From Pseudomonadota bacterium (GTDB lineage: Bacteria > Pseudomonadota > Gammaproteobacteria > Steroidobacterales > Steroidobacteraceae): a DNA stretch of 64,000 nt. The translations under genes were made by a program, and so were the position numbers. The first letter of the stretch is position 1. Every line of letters starts with the position of its first letter. The notes under the pieces were generated by a model, which saw only the letters and a program-made list of their open reading frames with translations, did no database searches and had not been told where the DNA came from. Below are positions 16,771-25,556 of the stretch, in pieces. The stretch is taken from assembly GCA_023417315.1 (NCBI GenBank), contig JAEZFW010000049.1, positions 62,001 to 126,000 of the forward strand, in the 5' to 3' direction.

Positions 16771-16850
16771 GGGGATAGCGGATGGCGGATAGGCGAGTGT
16801 GTCGCAGTTCCGGTTGCCGTGCTTTGAACTATCGCCTATCCGCTATCCCC
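16771..16850. repeat. Heptamer-based inverted repeat, gene-less
   Basis: The left arm 16771-16796 is built of heptamers (GGATAGC, GGATGGC, GGATAGG); the right arm is 16832-16850. Pairing gives 13 bp outside and 6 bp inside, with one extra heptamer bulged on the left, and a loop of about 35 nt. Its architecture parallels the repeats at 13033 and 13532 although the heptamer sequence differs. It lies between tRNA-Val and gltX, ending 18 bp before the gltX start. Confidence 0.75.
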
Positions 16851-16867
16851 GATCGCCTTCTATTCCC

Positions 16868-18268
16868 ATGATCCGTACTCGTTTCGCTCCCAGCCCCACC
16901 GGCATGCTGCACATCGGTGGGGTTCGTACCGCACTGTTCTCCTGGCTTTATGCCAAGCGTCATCGCGGCGTTTTCGTCCTTCGTGTCGAAGATACCGATC
17001 GCGAACGTTCCACGGACGAGGCGACGCAAGTCATCCTCGACGGCATGGAGTGGCTGGGCCTGCAGGCCGACGAGGGGCCGTTCTATCAAAGTCGACGGAT
17101 GGAACGTTACGGCGAGGTCCTCGAACAATTCCTCGCGAACGGGCACGCCTATCGCTGCTATTGCACGAAGGAAGAGCTGGAGGCGATGCGCGGCCGACAG
17201 CTTGAAGCCAAACAGAAACCTCGTTACGACGGCACCTGCCGACATCGCACCGAGCCGAGAGCCGGTGTGGACCCGGTGATCCGATTCAAGAATCCTTTCG
17301 ATGGCGCAGTCATCGTCGAAGATGAAATTCACGGCAACGTGCGCTTCGAAAACGCAGAGCTCGATGATCTGATCATTGCGCGATCCGACGGCTCACCCAC
17401 CTACAACTTCTGTGTCGTGGTGGACGACATGGACATGAACATCACGCACGTGATTCGGGGCGATGACCACCTCAACAACACGCCGCGCCAGATCAACATG
17501 CTGATGGCTTTGGGGGCTAGACCTCCACGTTATGCGCACGTGCCGATGATCCTCGGCGCGGACGGTGCAAAGCTGTCGAAGCGACACGGGGCGGTGAGTG
17601 TGCTGCAGTATCGAGAAGAGGGCTTCCTGCCGGAAGCGCTGCTGAACTATCTCGTACGCCTCGGCTGGTCCCACGGAGACCAGGAAGTGTTCACGTTGAC
17701 GGAAATGATCGAGCTCTTCGACACCAAGGATGTGAACAAGTCAGCATCGGCATTCAATCCGGACAAGCTGTTGTGGCTCAACCAGCAGCACATCATGCGC
17801 GCGAGCCCCGAGCGCCTAGCGATGTACTTGAAGCCGCAGCTCGCCGCGCTGGGTGTGTCTACGGACGATGATGCGAAGCTGGCGGCCGTCGCCAAGACGC
17901 AGCAAGAGCGAGCGAAGACGCTGAAGGAAATGGCGCAGAACAGCCTCTTCTTCTTCCAGGAACCCGCGCAGTACGATGAGAAAGCCGCCAAGAAAAATCT
18001 GACGCAAGAGAGCGCTGCGGTCCTGCGCGCCGTGATCGGCAAGCTCGCGGCACTTACAGACTGGGCAGCGCCAGCGATTCACCAAGCCGTGAATGATGTC
18101 GCCGCAGAATCTTCTGTGGGGTTGGGCAAGGTCGCTCAACCGATCCGTGTTGCAGTCTCAGGCACTCCGGTGTCGCCACCGATCGATGTCACTCTCCAGG
18201 TACTCGGGCGCGAGACGACTCTGCATCGATTGGAACGCGGGGTGGAATACTGCGCTCGCTCGACTTGA
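16868..18268 (+). CDS. gltX: Glutamyl-tRNA synthetase
   Basis: Charges tRNA-Glu in the cytoplasm. From ATG 16868 the protein is 466 residues, normal for the bacterial enzyme, beginning MIRTRFAPSPTGMLHIGG with the HIGH-class motif at residues 15-18; the KMSKS-class motif is KLSKR at residues 235-239. The CYCTKEELEAMR segment and the anticodon-binding C-terminal domain are present. The frame is open upstream to 16799, but that part is encoded by the inverted repeat and precedes the conserved start. tRNA-Ala and its own substrate tRNA-Glu follow within 260 bp. Confidence 0.97.
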   Translation: MIRTRFAPSPTGMLHIGGVRTALFSWLYAKRHRGVFVLRVEDTDRERSTDEATQVILDGMEWLGLQADEGPFYQSRRMERYGEVLEQFLANGHAYRCYCTKEELEAMRGRQLEAKQKPRYDGTCRHRTEPRAGVDPVIRFKNPFDGAVIVEDEIHGNVRFENAELDDLIIARSDGSPTYNFCVVVDDMDMNITHVIRGDDHLNNTPRQINMLMALGARPPRYAHVPMILGADGAKLSKRHGAVSVLQYREEGFLPEALLNYLVRLGWSHGDQEVFTLTEMIELFDTKDVNKSASAFNPDKLLWLNQQHIMRASPERLAMYLKPQLAALGVSTDDDAKLAAVAKTQQERAKTLKEMAQNSLFFFQEPAQYDEKAAKKNLTQESAAVLRAVIGKLAALTDWAAPAIHQAVNDVAAESSVGLGKVAQPIRVAVSGTPVSPPIDVTLQVLGRETTLHRLERGVEYCARST

Positions 18269-18306
18269 GTGTCGTGAATTCGCTGCCATCGTTTCACTCT
18301 AAGAGC

Positions 18307-18335
18307 TTGACTTGACGGGTCCAGGTTCATAGAGT
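18307..18335 (+). promoter_or_regulatory. Sigma-70 promoter of the tRNA-Ala/tRNA-Glu pair
   Basis: TTGACT (18307-18312), a 17-bp spacer, TAGAGT (18330-18335), and a GCGCGCC discriminator just before the tRNA-Ala. The arrangement copies that upstream of tRNA-Val and fits a growth-rate-controlled stable-RNA promoter. Confidence 0.65.
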
Positions 18336-18350
18336 GCGCGCCTCCCGCGT

Positions 18351-18426
<76 letters not shown>

Positions 18427-18448
18427 AGCCCCGCCGCTTCAAACGTGC

Positions 18449-18524
18449 GTCCCCATCGTCTAGAGGCCTAGGACATCGCCCTTTCACGGCGGTAACCGGG
18501 GTTCGAATCCCCGTGGGGACGCCA
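18449..18524 (+). tRNA. tRNA-Glu (TTC)
   Basis: A 76-nt cloverleaf with encoded CCA, 22 bp after tRNA-Ala. The acceptor arm pairs GTCCCCA with TGGGGAC, discriminator G; the anticodon loop CTTTCAC gives anticodon TTC, and the T arm is CGGGGTTCGAATCCCCG. It is the substrate of the neighbouring gltX product. Confidence 0.95.
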
Positions 18525-18892
18525 ATTCACGGCCAGGACAGGTCGCTGCCTCGAAAAGTACTCACGTGCGGCAGGCACATTCTCGATGCCCGGTCGGACA
18601 GCTGCGGAAGCTGCTTCACAAGAGCTAAATCCCCGCGTCGTCCAGACGCTCTCCGTCAGGTGTCGCGTTCAACTGTGACACTTCGTCGCCATACTGCGAC
18701 GGGCAGAACGCTAGGTAAATCAAGCTCTTAAAGCATTGTCTACCACCACGTAGCTCTGACATGTCCGTCATTTGCGACGTGGAAGGGCTGGCCACGAGCG
18801 TTGCCAGCCGCCAGGTCGCACGTAACCCAATGCAACCGCGAACATTTTTCCACGTGGCACGAATGTTGATTGAAAGGTCGTCCAATACACGA
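18525..18892. other. Intergenic region with a candidate sigma-54 element
   Basis: This 368-bp stretch after tRNA-Glu holds no convincing gene. Near its end GTGGCACG (18854-18861) is followed after four bases by TTGAT (18866-18870): the -24 part is perfect and the -12 part has A instead of C. A direct repeat CACGAATGTTG occurs at 18858 and 18888. A start near 18881 would place only a short leader before the lipoprotein ATG at 18893. Confidence 0.4.
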
Positions 18893-19579
18893 ATGTTGGA
18901 GATCCCATTGGCGAACAAGCGTTTGCACGGTGCCTCGATCCTAGCGGCAATCGCGTTAGCGATTGTTGGTTGCGGTGGTGGCGGCGGTGGCAGCGGAAGC
19001 CCTTCGACCGGAAATCAGAACGATCCTGGTGGGAGCGGGAATGCGGCGCCCACGATCCAGGGGCAGCCGGGTACAACAGTAGGTGTCTCGCAAACGTACA
19101 CCTTCCGTCCATCGGCGTCCGATTCGAACGGCGATTCGCTTACGTACTCCGCGGCGAACTTGCCCGACTGGCTTTCGCTCAACGCTGCGACAGGAGCGCT
19201 TTCGGGTACGCCTACTGCGGCGGATATCGGGACCTATAGCAACATCACGATCACAGTGTCGGACGGGCGCTTATCTGCTTCCTTGCCGGCGTTCTCGATT
19301 GCGGTCACAGATCTGGGCAGCGGTTCGGCAAGCCTATCTTGGGAGCCGCCCACGCAGAATGAAGACGGCAGCCCACTGGTCAATCTGTCCGGATATCGGA
19401 TCCTCTACGGTCAGGATCCGTATTCGCTCACAAATGAAGTGTCGATATCGAATCCCTCGCTCAGCAGGTACGTTGTGGAGAACCTAACGACCGGGACTTG
19501 GTACTTCGCGGTTGCCGCCGTGAACAGCGCCGGCGTTATGAGCGAGCGGAGCAATATCGGTTCCAAAACGATCAGCTGA
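18893..19579 (+). CDS. Lipoprotein with putative-Ig (He-PIG) and fibronectin III domains
   Basis: From ATG 18893 the product is 228 residues. The signal sequence ends in a lipobox (AIVGC) followed by a Gly/Ser-rich linker, so it is probably lipidated and exported. Residues about 60-135 form a He-PIG/cadherin-like Ig domain (SDSNGDSLTYSA, LSGTPTAADIGTYSNITITV), and the rest is a fibronectin type III domain (YRILYGQDPYSLTNEV, TGTWYFAVAAVNSAG). Such domains mediate adhesion or carbohydrate binding at the surface. Earlier in-frame ATG codons at 18761 and 18863 would give a long non-signal N-terminus. A candidate sigma-54 site lies just upstream. Confidence 0.75.
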   Translation: MLEIPLANKRLHGASILAAIALAIVGCGGGGGGSGSPSTGNQNDPGGSGNAAPTIQGQPGTTVGVSQTYTFRPSASDSNGDSLTYSAANLPDWLSLNAATGALSGTPTAADIGTYSNITITVSDGRLSASLPAFSIAVTDLGSGSASLSWEPPTQNEDGSPLVNLSGYRILYGQDPYSLTNEVSISNPSLSRYVVENLTTGTWYFAVAAVNSAGVMSERSNIGSKTIS

Positions 19580-19589
19580 GTCGCTGCGA

Positions 19590-20060
19590 TCATTGTTCCA
19601 TCTGGCTCTGGCTATAGTTTTCGATCCCGATTCGATCGATCAGCGAGAGCTGCGTCTCCAGCCAGTCAATATGCTCTTCCTCTGACTTGAGGATGTCCTC
19701 GAATAGTTGGCGCGAGACATAGTCGCCGACAGATTCGCACTCTGCGATCGCTTTCCGAAGCTCAGGGTGCGCCTGCATCTCGAGCTTCAGATCGCATTCC
19801 AAAGCCTCTCGCACGTTCTCGCCGATCAGCAGCTTGCCCAGATCTTGGAGATTCGGCAGGCCATCGAGGAACAGGATCCGCTCGATCAAGCGATCCGCAT
19901 GCTTCATTTCGTCGATCGATTCTTTATATGTGTACTCGCCGAGGCGCTTGAGGCCCCAGTTGTTGAACATGCGCGCGTGCAGGAAATACTGATTGATCGC
20001 GGTGAGCTCGTTCTTCAACACACCGTTGAGATGACGAATGATCGAGGCACTGCCTTGCAT
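19590..20060 (-). CDS. bfr: Bacterioferritin
   Basis: Haem-containing iron-storage 24-mer that oxidises Fe(II) and stores ferric mineral. The 156-residue sequence has the ferroxidase ligands Glu18 (KNELTAINQ), Glu51 and His54, the haem ligand Met52 in IDEMKHADRLIER, and a second Glu set in CDLKLEMQAH and KSEEEHIDW. ATG 20060 gives the exact family length, although the frame is open further upstream through bfd. It is cotranscribed with bfd, 71 bp away, and convergent with the lipoprotein gene. Confidence 0.96.
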   Translation of the reverse strand: MQGSASIIRHLNGVLKNELTAINQYFLHARMFNNWGLKRLGEYTYKESIDEMKHADRLIERILFLDGLPNLQDLGKLLIGENVREALECDLKLEMQAHPELRKAIAECESVGDYVSRQLFEDILKSEEEHIDWLETQLSLIDRIGIENYSQSQMEQ

Positions 20061-20131
20061 GTCGAACTCCGCGACGAGAAAGAGAGGATCTTGGCGGAGC
20101 TGCACCGATGGAGCAACTCCCGGCCGCAGCT

Positions 20132-20320
20132 TCAAGCTGCGACGGGGCGAGCTGCAGATTCGAGATGGGAATCGATGACTTCGCGAGCTGTGTCTTCGCA
20201 GGTGCCGCAGCAGTTTGCGACCGGCAAGCGAGCCTGCACGTCGTTCAGGCAGGATGCGCCACGATCCACGCACTCGCGGATCTGGCGATCGCTGATTCCG
20301 TTACACAGACAAACGTACAT
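20132..20320 (-). CDS. bfd: Bacterioferritin-associated ferredoxin
   Basis: A 62-residue [2Fe-2S] protein that reduces the bacterioferritin core to release iron. The four cluster cysteines are Cys4 and Cys6 (VCLCNGISD) and Cys38 and Cys41 (NCCGTCED), in the family spacing. It is first in the bfd-bfr operon and sits behind a Fur-like site, consistent with induction under iron limitation. The C-terminal 12 residues are unconserved. Confidence 0.95.
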   Translation of the reverse strand: MYVCLCNGISDRQIRECVDRGASCLNDVQARLPVANCCGTCEDTAREVIDSHLESAARPVAA

Positions 20321-20363
20321 GGGTCCTAGCGGTTTGGTGACTTGGCAGGGCGATCTAAATACA

Positions 20364-20383
20364 AATGCGAATGATTGTCAATT
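20364..20383 (-). promoter_or_regulatory. Fur box of bfd-bfr
   Basis: AATGCGAATGATTGTCAATT agrees at about 17 of 20 positions with the common Fur site AATGAGAATGATTATCATTT. On the minus strand it includes a TTGACA hexamer (20376-20381) that could be the -35 element, so Fur binding would block transcription of bfd, whose start codon is 44 bp away. Confidence 0.7.
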
Positions 20384-20429
20384 GCTCAACCCCCGATCGG
20401 AATTTTCCCGTCACTCTTTAACATTAATG

Positions 20430-20457
20430 CTGTGACTGTCTTCACGGGCAGTCACAG
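20430..20457. promoter_or_regulatory. Perfect 9-bp inverted repeat
   Basis: CTGTGACTG and CAGTCACAG with a 10-base loop, located between the divergent bfd and exopolysaccharide operons. No T tract follows on either side, so an operator or a transcript-stability hairpin is more likely than an intrinsic terminator. Confidence 0.5.
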
Positions 20458-20599
20458 GGAAACGACTAGACTTACGTTCGCTGGTGAACCGTTGGCCGGT
20501 CCAGCTCAATAGGCTCTTCGTCCGTAGGCACGCACTACACGGGCGCAGCTCGTAGTGACGGGGCTGCTCGGTGCAGTGTTGCCTCGACCTCGAAGGGGC

Positions 20600-22024
20600 A
20601 TGCTCAAAAACAGAATCCGAGGTTCCGTGGCGATTCGCATATTCCAGCACTACTGGCAGCTACCGCTTGCTTTACTTGCCCTGGTGGAGGCAATCGCGTT
20701 CTTTGCCTCACCTTGGATCGCTGCATTCTTGGCTCAGGCAGCTGGAGTGGCGGTCGAGCCTTCGGACGTCTCGTGGGCGAAAGGTTTCTTGTTCGCCGGT
20801 GTGCTGTTCGTCGGAATGGCGGCGACCGGTTTGTACAATGCGCGGCAGCGTTCCCGCCTTGCTGGAGTCTTGGCCCGCGTCGCAGCAAGCGTCCTCGGCG
20901 CCGCCATGCTCATCGCGATCTTGGCCTATCTGATCCCCGCTTTGAGCATCAGTCGGGCCGAACTCCTCCTGACTTGCACCATAGCGTTCGCCGCTTCGTT
21001 CATTATCAGAACGTTCTTCGACAAGCTCGTCGACGAGGATATCTTCAAGCGTCGTGTTCTCGTCTATGGGACGGGCAGACGAGCTGCGAGCATCGCCAGG
21101 CTCCGCCGCAGATCTGACCGCAGAGGATTCATTGTCGTCGGCTACGTAGCTGCAGAGGGCGATGAGCCTGCCGGCGTGCCGGTCGATCAGAAGATCACGA
21201 CAGGGGCCGACTTGTTGAGGATCTGCACCGATCAGGAAGTTGACGAGATCGTAGTCGCAATGGACGATCGCAGACGGCAGTTCCCCATGGATCAGCTCCT
21301 GGAATGTCGATTGGAAGGCGTCGAGATCATCGATCTCGTGAGCTTCCTGGAACGCGAAACCGGCAAGGTTCGCTTAGACGTGCTCAATCCAAGTTGGATG
21401 ATCTTTTCGGAAGGGTTTCGTCAGGGGCGCGTGCACAGCACGCTCGAGCGCACATTCGACGTGGTGGCGAGCCTGTTCCTACTCACTCTCGCGCTACCTG
21501 TCATGATCGCAACAGCCCTCGCCATCAAGATCACCGAAGGTCCGCGCGCCAGTATTTTCTATCGCCAAGTGAGGGTAGGGCAGTATGGTCGGCCATTTCG
21601 GTTGCTGAAATTCCGCAGTATGCGCGAGGATGCAGAGCGCGACGGCAAGCCGCAATGGGCGCAGAAGAACGACAGCCGCGTGACGCGGATCGGTGCGTTC
21701 ATCCGGCTCACGCGCATTGACGAGCTCCCGCAGATCCTCAATGTGCTGCGAGGCGAGATGAGCTTCGTAGGTCCGCGGCCTGAGCGCCCGGAATTCGTGG
21801 AGCAGCTCAACGAACGCATTCCATACTACCGGGAACGACATTCGATCAAGCCTGGGATAACAGGTTGGGCGCAGTTGTGTTATCCCTATGGGTCATCAGA
21901 ACAGGATGCGACAGAGAAGCTGCAATACGACTTGTTCTACGTCAAGAATCACAGCCTGCTCTTCTACATCGCGATCCTCGTTCAAACGGTGGAAGTCATC
22001 GTCTGGCGCAAGGGCGCGAGGTGA
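20600..22024 (+). CDS. XrtA-system priming sugar-phosphate transferase (EpsB_2/WbaP-type)
   Basis: A 474-residue polyprenyl-phosphate hexose-1-phosphate transferase. It has four N-terminal helices, a cytoplasmic Rossmann-like domain (RVLVYGTGRRAASIA), and the catalytic C-terminal half with LERTFDVVASLFLL, IFYRQVRVGQYGRPF, LLKFRSMREDAE and the signature FVGPRPERPEF. This subtype is the exosortase A-associated one. I prefer ATG 20600, behind a GAAGGGG ribosome site, over upstream starts. It begins the plus-strand XrtA operon and starts each repeat unit on undecaprenyl phosphate, probably with glucose or galactose. Confidence 0.92.
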   Translation: MLKNRIRGSVAIRIFQHYWQLPLALLALVEAIAFFASPWIAAFLAQAAGVAVEPSDVSWAKGFLFAGVLFVGMAATGLYNARQRSRLAGVLARVAASVLGAAMLIAILAYLIPALSISRAELLLTCTIAFAASFIIRTFFDKLVDEDIFKRRVLVYGTGRRAASIARLRRRSDRRGFIVVGYVAAEGDEPAGVPVDQKITTGADLLRICTDQEVDEIVVAMDDRRRQFPMDQLLECRLEGVEIIDLVSFLERETGKVRLDVLNPSWMIFSEGFRQGRVHSTLERTFDVVASLFLLTLALPVMIATALAIKITEGPRASIFYRQVRVGQYGRPFRLLKFRSMREDAERDGKPQWAQKNDSRVTRIGAFIRLTRIDELPQILNVLRGEMSFVGPRPERPEFVEQLNERIPYYRERHSIKPGITGWAQLCYPYGSSEQDATEKLQYDLFYVKNHSLLFYIAILVQTVEVIVWRKGAR

Positions 22025-22089
22025 CCGCCGACAGTCGATTGAGGGTGCTCGGCTGATGGAAGAACGACCGCTGAGTCGTCTGAAGGAAC

Positions 22090-24189
22090 ATGGTTGCAAA
22101 TAGCCTCAACACGTTCGGGGCTTTGAGCTACTCGCTCGCCGCGATTGGTTCCTTCGTGCTCGTGACGCTCATGCTCGTGAGCTGGCGAGGTCAAGCCCGC
22201 GGCGTGAGCTTGATCGTTGCCACTTCGGCGATGGCGTGCTGGTCCGGTGTGCTCGCAATCCAGGCCGTCCAGGGCTTTCTTCCTGCGATGGCGATCTACT
22301 TCGTCGAAACGGTACACGACTCGGCTTGGCTCATCGCGCTCGTGGCGATCGCAGGCGGCGCGTTAGGTATCGTGCTGAAACGAGCCGCACTACTGCTTTG
22401 CGTGGGTCTCTATCTAATCGTTCCGGTTTCCTGGTGGTTGGAAGGCAAGGGGATTCTGTACCTCGATGCGACCCTGCTCTTATCTCGTACGCAGCTCGCC
22501 GCTTCGCTCTGTGGACTGATATTGCTCGAGCAGATATATCGGAACTCGACGCACGCGGGCCGCCATTCAATTAAGCATTTCGCGATCGGCGTCGGCGCAC
22601 TCTTCATCTATGACCTGCTCCTCTATTCCCATGCGGAGCTCCTGCAAGCTCTATCGCTGGAAGCATGGAACGTTCGCGGACTCATAGCCGCGCTGTCGGT
22701 ACCGCTCATTGCTCTGTCTGCTCAGCGTACGCGCGATTGGTCGCTCGATGTGTTCGTGTCGCGACAGGTGGTCTTTTACTCCAGTACTTTTCTTTTTGTG
22801 GGTGCCTATCTCGTCGTCATGGCGCTTGGAGGTTATTACGTACGCGAGTTCGGCGGAGAGTGGGGACGAGTCGGCCAGCTGGTGTTCTTTGCAGGTTCGG
22901 GAGTGGCGCTAGCGGGGCTCCTCGCATCCGCAACGCTACGTCGGCAGGCGGCTGTTTTCATCAATAAACATTTCTATCGCAACAAATATGACTACCGGAT
23001 CGAGTGGCTGCGCTTCATCCAGACTTTATCTTCCACGGATGAGCGGGACGTGCGCCGCACGGCGATCCGAGCGATAGCACAGATCTTCTCGAGCCCCGGC
23101 GGAGTGCTTTTCCTTCGCGATGAGGATGGTCAGCAGTTCCTCCCCGCGGCCGCGTGGCCGATGTCGCTGGACGCGTTAGCTCATCTGGGCCCAGTACCCG
23201 CGCACGCAGATTTGCCGAGCTTTCTGGCCGCCAAGAAATGGATCGTCGATCTGAAGGAGTTGCGTTCGTCTCCGGACCTTTACGGCAATCTCACGCTACC
23301 CGCCTGGTTGTCCGACAACCCGGACCTGAGGATCGTCTCTCCGTTGCTGCAGCTCGATGAAGTGGTGGGATTCATCTGCCTGTACGAACCGCCTCCGCCG
23401 TTCAAGCTCACATATGAAGACCGCGACCTGCTCAAGACAGTCGGGCGGCATGTTGCCACTCACATCGCTCAAGAGGATGCGAGCCGTCGCCTGTCGGAGA
23501 GCCGCCAGTTCGAAGCGTACAATCGGCTCACGGCATTCATGATGCACGATTTGAAGAACTCGGTCGCGCAGCTCAAGCTGATCGTGGAGAACTCCGCTCG
23601 ACACAAGCGCAACCCGGAATTCGTGGATGATGCGATTGCGACGATCGGCAATACCGTCGAGCGTATGTCGCGGTTGATCGAACAACTGCGCGGAAAGAGT
23701 GCGCTCGATCGAGTGGAGCCGATCGACCTGACTGCGATCGCGCGGGAGGCAGCGGCCCGATGCGGCGACCGCCGACCGCAACCGATCGTAGAGGCAGAGG
23801 AAGGCGCGATCGTGCTTGGCAATCGAGAGCGACTTGCAGCCGCGCTCGAGCACATCATCCGCAACGCGCAAGATGCAACAGGCGAAACCGGTTCGATTGC
23901 GCTGAATATCCGCTCCGACACAGATTCCGTTGCCGTTTCGGTGACGGACACCGGATCGGGTATGGAGCCCGAGTTCATTCGTGATCGCCTTTTCAGGCCG
24001 TTCGACAGCACGAAAGGTTCCAAAGGTATGGGCATCGGAGCCTATCAGGTGCGCGAGTACATTCGTTCCCTCGGCGGAAGCGTCGAGGTGCGCAGTACTC
24101 CACGGATTGGTACGGTGTTCTCGTTTATCTTGCCCCGTTCCGTTCGCTCGCGGGACGTGCCAGAGCCAGCGGCCGTGAGCCATCAGTAA
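22090..24189 (+). CDS. prsK: PEP-CTERM system sensor histidine kinase PrsK
   Basis: A 699-residue membrane sensor kinase. The first 290 residues form 7-8 helices, followed by a GAF-like domain around residues 310-460, then the dimerisation helix with His486 (MMHDLKNSVAQ) as the phosphorylation site, and an ATPase domain with ALEHIIRNAQDATG (N box), VTDTGSGM (G1) and KGMGIGAYQVREYI (G2). The order matches PrsK of exosortase loci. It is followed after 8 bp by prsR and would phosphorylate it; the signal is unknown. Confidence 0.93.
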   Translation: MVANSLNTFGALSYSLAAIGSFVLVTLMLVSWRGQARGVSLIVATSAMACWSGVLAIQAVQGFLPAMAIYFVETVHDSAWLIALVAIAGGALGIVLKRAALLLCVGLYLIVPVSWWLEGKGILYLDATLLLSRTQLAASLCGLILLEQIYRNSTHAGRHSIKHFAIGVGALFIYDLLLYSHAELLQALSLEAWNVRGLIAALSVPLIALSAQRTRDWSLDVFVSRQVVFYSSTFLFVGAYLVVMALGGYYVREFGGEWGRVGQLVFFAGSGVALAGLLASATLRRQAAVFINKHFYRNKYDYRIEWLRFIQTLSSTDERDVRRTAIRAIAQIFSSPGGVLFLRDEDGQQFLPAAAWPMSLDALAHLGPVPAHADLPSFLAAKKWIVDLKELRSSPDLYGNLTLPAWLSDNPDLRIVSPLLQLDEVVGFICLYEPPPPFKLTYEDRDLLKTVGRHVATHIAQEDASRRLSESRQFEAYNRLTAFMMHDLKNSVAQLKLIVENSARHKRNPEFVDDAIATIGNTVERMSRLIEQLRGKSALDRVEPIDLTAIAREAAARCGDRRPQPIVEAEEGAIVLGNRERLAAALEHIIRNAQDATGETGSIALNIRSDTDSVAVSVTDTGSGMEPEFIRDRLFRPFDSTKGSKGMGIGAYQVREYIRSLGGSVEVRSTPRIGTVFSFILPRSVRSRDVPEPAAVSHQ

Positions 24190-24197
24190 GGACGAAC

Positions 24198-25556
24198 ATG
24201 CAGTCAGACGAGAAACCAAAGCTCCTCATCGTGGAGGACGATCTCGGCCTTCAGAAGCAGCTGAAGTGGTGCTTCGACGAATACGAGGTCCTTGCGGCCA
24301 CGACACGCACCGAGGCGCTCGCTTTGCTGCGTCGCTTCGAGCCGCGCGTCGTACTTCAGGACCTAGGGCTGCCACCCGATGCAGAGGGTGTAGAAGAGGG
24401 GATGCACACGCTGCGTGAGATCCTTTCCTTGGCGCCGCAAACGAAAGTAATCGTCGTGACCGGGAACAACGACCGCGACAACGCCGTGCGCGCGGTTTCA
24501 AGCGGCGCCTACGATTTTTATTCGAAGCCTGTGGACACTGACGTCCTTCGGCTCATCGTCAGCCGTGCGTTCCACATTCAAGCACTCGAAGAGCAGAATC
24601 GCCAGCTGCGAGATTCGCAGTTCAATGCGCCGTTCGAAGGATTGATCGCTACGGACGAGGCGATGATCAAGGTGTGCCGAATGGTCGAGAAGGTCGGCCG
24701 CACGGACGCCTCTGTGCTCATTCTCGGCGAGAGCGGCACTGGCAAGGAATTGATCGCTCGCGCGCTGCACTCGCAGAGCCCGCGCAAAGCCGCTCGATTC
24801 GTCGCAATCAATTGCGCAGCGATTCCCGAGCAGCTTCTGGAGAGCGAGTTGTTCGGGCATGAGCGCGGTGCCTTCACCGGAGCAGTGAAGCAAACGATCG
24901 GTAAAGTGGAGCTCGCCGAGGGCGGCACGCTGTTCCTCGATGAGATTGGAGACATGCCGCTCGCGCTCCAGGCGAAGCTCCTGCGATTCCTGCAGAACCG
25001 TGTGATCGAGCGGGTCGGCGGCCGCCAGGAAATTGCGGTCGACGTCCGCGTTGTGTGCGCGACTAACAAGGACCTGCAGACGTTGATCGCAGAGCAGCAG
25101 TTTCGGCAGGATCTCTACTTCCGCATCGGCGAAGTAACGATCAATGTGCCGCCATTGCGTGAGCGCCGCGGCGGAGCGACGGTGCTCGCGCATGCAATGC
25201 TGAGGAAGTTCAGCGGTGTACAGGGCAAACCCAAACGTGGCTTCAGCGAAGATGCGCTTGCTGCCCTGGAAGCCTATAGCTGGCCCGGAAACGTGCGCGA
25301 GCTCGAGAACAAGGTGAAGACCGCCATGATCATGGCAGAAGGCGTCCTCATCACGGCCGAAGATCTCGGGTTGAAGGACGGAGCGAACGGCGAACTGCTC
25401 TTCAACCTCAAGGAGGTTCGAAGCCGCGCCGAGCGGCAGGCGATTCAACAAGCGCTCTCGATCACCGATGGAAACATCTCGCGAACTGCCGAGCTGCTGG
25501 GTGTGAGCCGGCCCACGCTCTACGACCTGTTGAATAAGTACGGGATTCAGAATTGA
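24198..25556 (+). CDS. prsR: PEP-CTERM-box sigma-54 response regulator PrsR
   Basis: A 452-residue NtrC-type activator. The receiver domain holds Asp55 (VVLQDLGLPP), the acidic pocket EDD at 13-15, and TGNNDRDNAVRAV. The AAA+ domain has the Walker A GESGTGKE (177-184) and the sigma-54 contact loop GAFTGA (224-229), intact. A Fis-type helix-turn-helix ends the protein (NISRTAELLGVSRPTLYDLL). Partner of PrsK. In Zoogloea-type floc formers this pair with RpoN controls PEP-CTERM genes; here the sigma-54 promoter before ugd is a candidate target. Confidence 0.95.
   Translation: MQSDEKPKLLIVEDDLGLQKQLKWCFDEYEVLAATTRTEALALLRRFEPRVVLQDLGLPPDAEGVEEGMHTLREILSLAPQTKVIVVTGNNDRDNAVRAVSSGAYDFYSKPVDTDVLRLIVSRAFHIQALEEQNRQLRDSQFNAPFEGLIATDEAMIKVCRMVEKVGRTDASVLILGESGTGKELIARALHSQSPRKAARFVAINCAAIPEQLLESELFGHERGAFTGAVKQTIGKVELAEGGTLFLDEIGDMPLALQAKLLRFLQNRVIERVGGRQEIAVDVRVVCATNKDLQTLIAEQQFRQDLYFRIGEVTINVPPLRERRGGATVLAHAMLRKFSGVQGKPKRGFSEDALAALEAYSWPGNVRELENKVKTAMIMAEGVLITAEDLGLKDGANGELLFNLKEVRSRAERQAIQQALSITDGNISRTAELLGVSRPTLYDLLNKYGIQN

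Noticed and set aside
20482..20496. GG-N10-GC pattern upstream of the priming-transferase gene, considered as a sigma-54 promoter
   Set aside because: Only the two invariant dinucleotides match; the rest of both elements deviates (TGGTGAA and TGGC instead of TTGC). Such matches arise often by chance.
23296..25451. Minus-strand open frames of 307 and 317 codons opposite prsK and prsR
   Set aside because: Both sense genes have complete catalytic motifs. The antisense frames are arginine- and leucine-rich shadows.
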